From assembly GCF_014633365.1 (NCBI RefSeq), contig NC_068349.1:28162753-28226752 (forward strand): a DNA stretch of 64,000 bases, written 5' to 3'. The notes under the pieces were generated by a model that saw only the letters and a list, made by a program, of their open reading frames with translations, did no database searches and had not been told where the DNA came from. Source of the stretch: Diospyros lotus (lineage: Eukaryota > Streptophyta > Magnoliopsida > Ericales > Ebenaceae). Positions 56,713 to 64,000 of this stretch are shown piece by piece. Made by a program: the position numbers and the translations under genes. Each line of letters begins with the position of its first letter. The first letter of the stretch is position 1.

Positions 56713-58579
56713 TGTAATACCCCGAAACTTGATATAAAGCTTGGATGTTGTAATGAAAATTATAGTAGCAAAATGAATGGTATTTTGATTCAGGGCATTA
56801 ACGTAATAAGGGAATGATTGCAATGATAATTCCTTATCCTAGAAGACATGATTTGGAGAGATAGGATTGGATTTGGTAACTTCACCCTAAAGTCTTGTGG
56901 GAGAATGATTAATCTTACATCAAAATTCCTAGGATGGCAGAACTTGGAAGAAAGAGATTGGCTGGGAAAAGACGAGACAAGGGCCATGATGGGTTCTTAT
57001 CCTAGAAGCCATGTGAAGGTGAGATTTGGAGGCTTGGGATTGGAAGAGAATAGAAGCTTGAATTGGAAGATAAAATCAAATGGGAAAAATTCAAAGATTG
57101 TAATGATGGCTTGGGAAGAAAATGGGGTGACTTAAGGGCTAAGAGATATCTTGAGATTTCGGGACTTGAGAGACTATATAAAGGGGAGGGGCAGAGACCC
57201 ACATGAAGCCAAAGTATAGAAAGAGAACAAGTGCAACAAGGAAAGAAAGAAATCCAAGAAAATCAAAGAGGAGGAAAGATAAAGATACCTCATTGGAAAG
57301 CAGCAAAAATAGCAGAAAAATCGAAGAGGTAAGTTGATTCTATTTTCATAGGATCATAGAGCACGAAAATGGGAGTCCGTAGGTTCAAACAGAGAGTGAA
57401 TCGGAGCAAAAATGAGCAAGTTATAGCATTTTTAATTTTAGGTTATAGAATCTGTAACAAGGAATGAGTCAGCGCGTGGCCACCCTTCTAGGGAGCGTGT
57501 GGGCGCGTGACAGGCCATTTTTCCATGAAAGTTTTATGCAATACTTCCATTTTAATTCCCTAGAACCATGTATAAAAATATTTTGATTTGATGATATGAA
57601 ACTTTTGTAAATGCAGCAAAACCAAGGCCGATACCCTTTAAACAATAACTCCTAAAGGTAAACCGGCAAGGTGAGTGGTTCTTGCATCCAATAAACTCCA
57701 TATTGGTCATATGTTGGTTCATTTGTGTGATGAGTGTGATGATTGTGTCTTACACTTCATGCTTCTCTTTGTTAAAGCATATTTCTTCGTTCTTGCATGC
57801 ATCTTCGGTGTTGTGGATGTTTGATGAGATAGGTGTGGTGATTTGGAGAAGGAATCTGGTGCCCTCGGTGGGGCTAAGGAGTCTGGTGCCCTCGGAGGGG
57901 CTAAGGACATCTAACTCCAATCACGTTCCTTGGTGGACTAAGGTGTTTGAGGAGACTTCATTCTCACGTTGCATTTTACATTTGCACGCATTATTACTTT
58001 TGAACCATCTCATTTAGATGTCAATATCTAACTTGGGTGTTTAATACCCCTAGAACATTTCACATTCCAGGTATGGTAGATGTGCCAGGTACTGGGGAGT
58101 CAAACAGAAGAACCGGAAAGGAGGTGGCCAAGACTTAATTTCCATTGTATCTAACTTAAAGTACTGTAAACATATGTCTCAAGTGATGTACTATTAAACC
58201 CTATAAGAGTGTGGGAGTTGTATGTTGCACTTGTTTCTTTGATCTTGAGAAGGTTATGCTGTGGTTGGGGAATAACTGTTGTTTGAATGGGTACATCTTA
58301 AAATTGAAGGGTTGTGATGGTGTTACTTCTACTTGTGTGTGGGTATACATGTGTTCGTGAAGTCGCAATTATGTCATAGTGGTCTATTGTGAACAGTTGC
58401 TAAGATACTTGGAAGTCACCTAAGCATATGTATGCATCCTTAATAACTCATGGAAATCCTAGCTATTTAAGCTCTTAGGTTCGGTCCTTGCTTCCGTTAA
58501 TAAAGGATTTCCAATAACGCCGAGGTGTTGTAAACGTTAAACATAGCCACCATGTGGATTGAAAATATGGGGCGTTATA
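56713..58579 (+). repeat. LTR (1867 bp) of the truncated element
   Basis: TGTAATACCCCGAAACTTG to GGGGCGTTATA. Same family as the solo LTRs at 31253-36480 (plus) and 3820-5186 (minus). A 27-base unit with CTGGTGCCCTCGG is doubled at about 57856-57910. The ORFs within (56848-57135, 57682-58017) are unsupported. Confidence 0.85.
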
Positions 58580-58581
58580 GT

Positions 58582-58593
58582 TGATATCAGAGC
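58582..58593 (+). other. Primer-binding site, tRNA-Met type
   Basis: TGATATCAGAGC two bases after the LTR end, one base from TGGTATCAGAGC. Confidence 0.8.
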
Positions 58594-58711
58594 TAGAATA
58601 AATAGCTTGGTTTGGGTTTGAGTTAACTAACTTTGAAGATGCAATAGTGATATGAGTTATTTTGAGTTTTGAAATAACTAATCTTGGAAGATATTTTGGT
58701 TTGTGATAGGA

Positions 58712-59064
58712 ATGGATCCGCGAATAGTAGAAAACCAATTTCAGTGTGCCATCATGGGAGGATGGACCGCGTTGCTGGAAGGACGATATATGCATCCGGG
58801 GGAGAAGTTAGGAGATTTCCTGAATTTAGTTACCCCTACTTTACAACAGTTTCCGACCTATGTGACGAATCCCTATATGGTGGACTTACAAATATTCTAT
58901 TTGATTTCTTACTAACCCCAGAGTGGCAGGATGCCAGAAATGATCTTCGCATTTTGGGACCCTATGATGATTTTGTAACTTTTATTACCCACCTACACGA
59001 GCTAGAGGAATACCTAAACCCCGTTGGGGAAGTGATAGAACCCGAAGAGGAACTCCAGGAGTGA
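58712..59064 (+). pseudogene. Short gag-position ORF, frameshifted
   Basis: ATG at 58712 gives MDPRIVENQFQCAIMGGWTA, GRYMHPGEKLGDFLNLVTPT and a stop after YLISY (58915). The overlapping frame then continues as NILFDFLLTPEWQDARNDLRIL, FVTFITHLHELEEYLNPVGE and ends EPEEELQE at 59064. One shift near 58905 would join the two into about 117 residues. It lies where gag begins, 130 bases after the PBS, but does not resemble the gag core I would expect. No function assigned. Confidence 0.5.
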
Positions 59065-59873
59065 GATCTTGCATTTTCCCTACCCTCATGTCAAAACTCG
59101 AAAGGGAATAATTTTGATTTTGAAAGGATAGGGATTTTTGTAATCTTACAAGTACGAATAGTCAGATGGGATGTAAAATACATGTATGAATGAGCAAGAT
59201 AGTAGTGTGACATGATACCTATGCAACGTCACTAACCTTTGAGGTTCATTGGTGACAGGATGAGACTTGGTACAAGTCTGGGTCCAAATAGAATAAACCC
59301 ATGAGATGAAAGTTTGGAGACTTACTAGATTTCTGGTAATATTTTGATCATCAGAATTAGCAAGAGTTTGGCAATTATGTAATGGATGATTGCATATAAC
59401 AAAGGGATATCAGATATTATTGGGGTTTGTGGAATCAGGATAGATTATATAGCAAACTTTGGGGATGTAAACAATTAAACTTAATAAGTAAGAATAGGTT
59501 TGATACAAGTATGCTCTTTGAAATTTTAGAGACACAATGGACATGGGAAGCTAGAGTCTTCTAACAAGTGGTTGTAGAGATTCAATAAAGCAAATTGGAC
59601 CTTAGAGATATTACCATATGTGGTTCATTGACTATTTTGTAGGGAATTGATACAGTTAGAGATTTAGAAGTTAAGAGCAATGATCTTTGAAGAGAGACTT
59701 GGTGTTGTAGATATTAATTAATCTAAAATCAAGGTGTTCAAGACTTGTTCGAGGAGGGTAAGGAAAATTTTAGAAGCAGAGGGTTAGTTGGCATCCAATT
59801 CATACAACATTGGCGATTTGATAGATAGATAGCTACTTGAATTCAATTTGAATTTCAATTTTATTAATTGGAT
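59065..59873 (+). other. Non-coding interior of the truncated element
   Basis: AT-rich with no domain or ORF of note, ending at the junction with the Tat LTR near 59873. Confidence 0.5.
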
Positions 59874-60156
59874 ATGATCCTCGATGGGATGGTTGATCCC
59901 GAAGAACTTAGAGAATCCTTGCCGAGCAACAGGCCAACTAGCGTGGTGATACATATCTACCACGTGTCCCCCCTAAACCCAAGCAAGATAACGTCAGTGA
60001 AGTACCTCTTTAGCAGACACGTGGCACTGTTGTCAAGGGTTGCATGCCGAGGCATTGGAATAATTATGAACCCGAGGGTATTCCCTTCATCACTTGTTTT
60101 GTTTCATGTGACAGAAGAATCTCAGTAATGTTATCTTATATATAAAAATATAAAAA

Positions 60157-61913
60157 TTAATAATTTTTACCAATATCAACTAACAAGTAAAAAAAGAGAA
60201 TAAAAATAAAAAATAAATAAATTATACTTACTTTGGCTTTCCTTTTGATGCCATAAAAAGCTCTAAATGAGTCCTCACCGCATAGCAACATTTGAATGTT
60301 GTTTGTTCCCAAAGTTAAACGATTTTGATCTATAACTCGACCACCAGCACTAAAAGTCGCTTCTAAAGCGACTGTGGTAATAGGAATTAACAAAACATCA
60401 CAAGCCATCTTAGACAAAATACGAAACTTCAAATTATTCACTCTCCACTAGTCCAACACATCAAAGGCATTGCCAACTTCATTACAAATGTAAACACCTT
60501 CCTCCAAATAAACATCTAACTTTAATTTTTCCAATTGAATGGTGTCAACATTTCTTATAAAACTATTAAATTTTGCCCTTCCACTTACATTAAAACCACT
60601 TGAATTGCTGCCTGAATCAACCATATGACTTTCAATTTCAACTTGTTGTCCAATGTTGCTTAATCTATGAAACTCAATATACTCATCATATAAAGTATCT
60701 CGAACTTCTCTCAAGTGACTAGCAACAACATCACTGGAGTAAATTTGAGGAAAACACCAATCAACCAACTTCATTTTATTTCTAGGATCCAAAATAGCTG
60801 CAATTGATATAAGCAAGTTGTAGTCCCCCCAATACTTGGTCAAACTTTTTTTTCCATTTTCATAGCCATGACACTCATGAAGACATCACCATTAACACTT
60901 GATGCATCTAATGTTGTTTTTATATTCCACAATTCAAGAAGAGATAAATTTGATGTTGGGTATTCACTCCTAGAAATGATGTTAGTGATCTCACTAAATA
61001 ACCCAAGTAATGAACAAACAACTTTAATCTTTCCCCAATCTTCCTCACAAGGTAAATAACTATAATGTGGTTCCCTTTGTTGATACCTCAGAAACACATC
61101 TTTAAACTCCAAAGCAGTCACTAACATAACATATGTTGAATTCCATTTTGTGTTGCAATCAAGAACGAGTTTTTTATTAGCCAATTTCAACTATTTGGCA
61201 ATATCACCATATATTTGAAGACGAGGAATAGAAATTGAAATGTACTTCACACTTTCACGAATAGCATAAATCACGTCTTAAATTTTAAACAAACCATCTT
61301 GTACCATCAAATTTAAGATGTGTGAACAACATCTAACATGAAAAAATTTTCCACTACCAAAAAGAATATTTTGGGAAGCTAAGTTGTCTCTCAAAAGACT
61401 AACAACACAATCATTATAACTTGCATTATCCACTGTAACAGTCCATATCTTCTTTTCTATTTCCCATTCAGACAAGCAACTTTGCAATGCATCACAAACA
61501 ACAATCCCAGTATGTGGTGGGGGAACATTACAAAAATTTAAAATGCATTTTTGTAATTTCCAATTAGAGTCCACAAAATGACAAGTCACAACCATGTATT
61601 GAATCTTTTGTCCTGATTTTCATAAATCAGTAATCACACTCACTCTATTTATACCTTTCAATAATCCCTTAATTTTCTTTTTCTCGAGCTCATAACTAAC
61701 AAAATAATCAATTCTTGCAGTTGTTTGACTTATCTTTTCATAATTAGGAGAGACAATTCTCATGAATAAATTGAACAACTCATACTCATCAAGTTTAAAA
61801 GGAAACTCATGAACCATAATCAAGTGAGAAAATATCTCTCTAACATTTGCAACATTTGCATGATCATACTTGAAATTTACCACTACATTAACACTTTCTG
61901 ACATTGCAAGCAT
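60157..61913 (-). pseudogene. hAT transposase remnant (RICESLEEPER/Ac type)
   Basis: Minus-strand reading in order: FSHLIMVHEFPFKLDEYELF, YFVSYELEKKKIKGLL, GIVVCDALQSCLSEWEIEKK, WTVTVDNASYND (first catalytic Asp region) and VRCCSHILNLMVQDGL. Next LDCNTKWNSTYVML, FSEITNIISRSEYPTSN and ISIAAILDPRNKMKL. Then the C-terminal dimerisation part ALEATFSAGGRVIDQNRLTLG and MLLCGEDSFRAFYG. Stops occur after VITDL, LFKI, IAK and DVLD, plus a shift at an A-run near 60845. The N-terminal BED zinc finger would lie upstream of 61913 and has been displaced by the LTR at 61922. Not functional. Confidence 0.92.
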
Positions 61914-61921
61914 TGTATTAG

Positions 61922-64000
61922 TGTAATATCCCAGATTTTCAAAAGGGTTTAAGAGTAATTTTAACGTGGGTCATAGGTGAAATTATCAAAAGATTAGGGG
62001 CTTAAGTATAATTTATTACAGTTATCAATACCGAATCGAATGCAGGGAATGCCATGGAGTGCAAAATGTCTATGGAAAATGATATGGTCTCGATAAGCGT
62101 TCCGATATAGGATTTATGGTATTAAAAGAAATCAGAATTTAGACGATTTTCGGTATAGCTAAAATACAGTTATGATTTAGGCTGAAAAATCGAATTGTCG
62201 TAGGGGACCTTTGGGAAATCAACAGAACCTTGAGAGGGCTCCGATTTTTCGTAACGATCAACCATGTGGTGGTTTCGAGATTAAACAAGGGTCCCGTGAG
62301 GGTGCATGGGCGAAATTGGTATTTATCGAGTAAATGTCGGTTATTAATTTTGATAAATCAATATATTATGTGGCTTGAGGGTAATTGTTTTAAGGCCTTG
62401 GAGGGTCCAAGAGCTATTATCAAAGTTTTTAGTGCAAATACTAAAATCTCTAAGTGCAATTAAGGAGAATTAGTAAGGATAAATGTGTAATTTATACACA
62501 TATATATGTATATGCGCAACCCTGGCATTTCTTTAGATCTGAATCTAAAATAAAGGCCGAAAGAAGGCATGACCAAGTGAAATAGTGAAAGAGAGAGCTC
62601 GTGAGAGCTTAGACGAGAGATGATGGATCGAGGGAGGGAGAGCAAGATCGAGAAAGAGAGAAAGAGAAAGGGAGAGATTGGATAAATGAAATAGGGTGGC
62701 TGGAAGCAGCTTGCGGCAGCCATGGCCACAAACTCCCAGCAAGCCCGAGTGGGCTGGACGTCGAGGAGGGCCGCGGCAGCAAGCATGATGGCGCAAGGGG
62801 GCGCGAAGAGGTGAGTGGAGGCGACACCAGTGGTCAGAGGTTGCAGCTAAGCTTGGGGCACCGAGGAGCTATTGGACGCGAGGAGGCAGGGGCGGCCGAG
62901 GCTAGTGGCGACAGTTGCGAGGCCGGCGGTGTCAGAACTAGCTACGGCGGCTGCTGGGGGAGGCAAGGCAGGCGGCAGCCGGGCGCTGGAGGTGCTGGTG
63001 CGTTGCAGTGTGAAGAAGAAGAAGAAGAAGGAATGAAGGAATGAGAAGAAGAAAAGAAAAAAAAAGAAATTAGGAAAAATGTGGAAAAATGGAGAAAAAT
63101 CCTAAAAAAATGTAAAAATGATTTTGGGAATTATCTTGGGGCTAAAGGAGTATTCTAAAGCCGGAAAATTGATTGGGCACGCTTTTCGAGGTCCTAACAC
63201 GCATACCAAGGAAGCCTGAGAGGCTAAGTCAAGGTGAGTAAAAATTTCTTAGAAATTTTTAGAAATTCAAGAATGTTATTTTATGAATTTTTATAGATAA
63301 ATATTTGAGAAAATATTCGCAGAATATTTAGTCTGGATTTATTAAGCAAAAATAGGAAGAAATAGAGAGAAAAATAAAGAAAATACAAAAAAATATTGAA
63401 AATAGGTTTTAATGCTTATTTAAGTAAATATGATGATTAGGGTGCTTTGAGCCTTAAATTGAAATGACTTGTGCGAATTTTGAGGTTGGCACACAAATCG
63501 AGGTGATGAACGTATCTCGAGATGAGACACGAATATCGAGGTAACCTGATAAGCTTGAGAAGGTTTGAATTCCTAGTATTTTGCTTGATCTTCTCTCCAA
63601 GCTCGAACTTGAGTCATCCTTTCCCAGGCGAGTAGATAGGATATGTTATGTTTACCTTATTTTATACATGTATATATATATATTGTTCCATGCATAACTT
63701 GTATATAATTTTTATATGCGAATCACAGAAAAACACTTTTAAATGTTTCTAAATTGCATGAAATATTTTCATCCTATTGAGAGAGACATAAGCAGAAAGA
63801 TACCTTAACTGATTTCTTGTCTTGAGAATGTGAAATATTGAATGATATGGTGTGTTTTAAGCACCGCATGAAATGATAAATGGTTATAACTTGTGCATTA
63901 AGTAGGGTATCATTTGCATTATTATTATAGGACTATCTAGTAGATTCCCTGGTGACTCACAGTAGGAAAAAATCATGGTACTGTGAGGCTTGGCATGCCT
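61922..64000 (+). mobile_element. Tekay-like LTR (start) inserted in hAT, continues past the window
   Basis: Starts TGTAATATCCCAG after ATTAG (61917-61921, candidate TSD). The first 450 bases resemble the LTRs at 14615 and 39546 (GGAATGCC and TTTTCGGTATAG blocks, then an AACCTTGAGAGG-type block). It contains a GC-rich block at about 62690-63010 flanked by GA-rich runs, in the same relative place as in the LTR at 14615. The 3' end is outside. ORFs at 62460-63044 are in this GC-rich block and not convincing. Confidence 0.75.

Larger units (their letters stand above)
56713..59873 (+). mobile_element. Truncated Tekay-like element (LTR, PBS, short ORF) inside the Tat 5' LTR
   Basis: A full LTR (56713-58579) is followed by a tRNA-Met type PBS and about 1.3 kb of internal sequence, then stops abruptly without pol or 3' LTR. 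No TSD: the Tat LTR lost 106 bases at the junction, so a deletion removed the 3' part of this element together with the adjacent Tat sequence. Confidence 0.75.
45521..60092 (-). mobile_element. Complete but dead Tat-lineage Ty3/gypsy element with antisense ORF, perfect TSD
   Basis: Minus orientation: 5' LTR 60092-56504 (split by another element), PBS, gag-pol 56414-49411 (split by a solo LTR), 48-bp tandem repeats, an antisense extra ORF 46471-48796, PPT and 3' LTR 46055-45521. TSD CTTGT at 45516-45520 and 60093-60097. LTR ends are TGATGAAGGG/TGATGAGGGG and CCGCATCATCA. The second, archaeal-like RNase H between RNase H and integrase and the extra antisense ORF both mark the Tat lineage (Retand/Ogre relatives). 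Every ORF carries stops or shifts. Confidence 0.92.
56504..60092 (-). repeat. 5' LTR of the Tat element, split by an inserted element
   Basis: Pieces 56504-56712 and 59874-60092 match 45521-45729 and 45836-46055 of the 3' LTR. The 106 bases between are lost. The gap holds the truncated LTR element 56713-59873. Confidence 0.88.
42692..61921 (-). mobile_element. hAT (Ac/RICESLEEPER-type) transposon, interrupted by two LTR elements; right end outside window
   Basis: The left end TAGGGGTGCAAATGAGCTG is a plant hAT-type terminus, followed by GAGCTCGAGCTCGGCTC-type subterminal repeats. These recur on the far side of an inserted LTR (45048-45120). The transposase remnant at 60157-61913 is on the minus strand, so the left end is the 3' end. 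Insertions are 42824-45047 (TSD CCAAG) and the Tat element 45521-60092 (TSD CTTGT). The 5' part is split off by an LTR starting at 61922, so the right terminus and the 8-bp TSD cannot be verified here. The candidate left TSD is CTTAACAT (42684-42691). Confidence 0.75.

Noticed and set aside
62460..63044. Overlapping ORFs on both strands near the right edge
   Set aside because: They fall in the GC-rich block of an LTR and overlap each other in several frames.
1..64000. tRNA, rRNA and known microRNA genes
   Set aside because: Scanning by eye found tRNA-like boxes only in SINE-like sequences; no full cloverleaf, rRNA segment or recognised microRNA was seen. A covariance-model search would be decisive.

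Overview
The window is plant nuclear DNA, most likely from an angiosperm with a large, repeat-rich genome. The species cannot be named from sequence alone. The evidence is spliceosomal introns, plant-type Ty3/gypsy lineages (Tekay/Del-like, Athila, Tat), a Copia fragment, a RICESLEEPER-type hAT, a CACTA-like end and tRNA-derived SINEs. Only one ordinary host gene is visible: a three-exon, minus-strand gene for a 326-residue DUF1295 / steroid-5-alpha-reductase-like membrane protein at 19091-20278. Nearly everything else is transposable-element sequence, mostly broken and deeply nested.

Layout. (1) 1-17102 is one old Tekay-like LTR element with no recognisable gag-pol (LARD-like). Its 5' LTR is cut by the window start and its 3' LTR is 14615-17102. 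Its body is interrupted by a solo LTR (3820-5186) and an Athila cluster (6807-12919). The cluster holds a young deletion derivative (6807-11594) that keeps only an integrase tail, plus an older relative's LTR (11770-12919). (2) 17103-18820 holds an LTR-like fragment and the 3' end of a Copia element. (3) 19091-20278 is the DUF1295 gene with its TATA box. (4) 20350-29500 is AT-rich intergenic DNA with microsatellites, an AT-rich hairpin, a CACTA-like terminus, two SINE candidates and LTR-like fragments. (5) About 29590-39206 is a Tat-lineage element with gag and protease only and a two-monomer tandem array in its 3' part. A solo LTR (31253-36480) splits its gag, and that LTR was itself hit twice. 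(6) 39207-42691 is a minus-oriented LTR containing a solo LTR (39546-41881). (7) From 42692 a minus-strand hAT transposon runs to 61921. It carries an LTR insertion (42824-45047), a complete but dead Tat element (45521-60092, TSD CTTGT) and another LTR (from 61922). The Tat element carries a solo LTR inside pol and a truncated LTR element inside its own 5' LTR.

How the parts relate. The Tat element at 45521-60092 has the full lineage layout in minus orientation: LTR, PBS, gag, protease, RT, RNase H, a second RNase H, integrase, 48-bp tandem repeats, an extra antisense ORF of the 'putative gypsy type transposon' family, PPT and LTR. The antisense ORF shows plausible introns. The layered insertions, several with perfect 5-bp target-site duplications, allow a relative order of events to be read directly. 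No element appears able to move on its own. The DUF1295 gene is the only locus expected to make a host protein.
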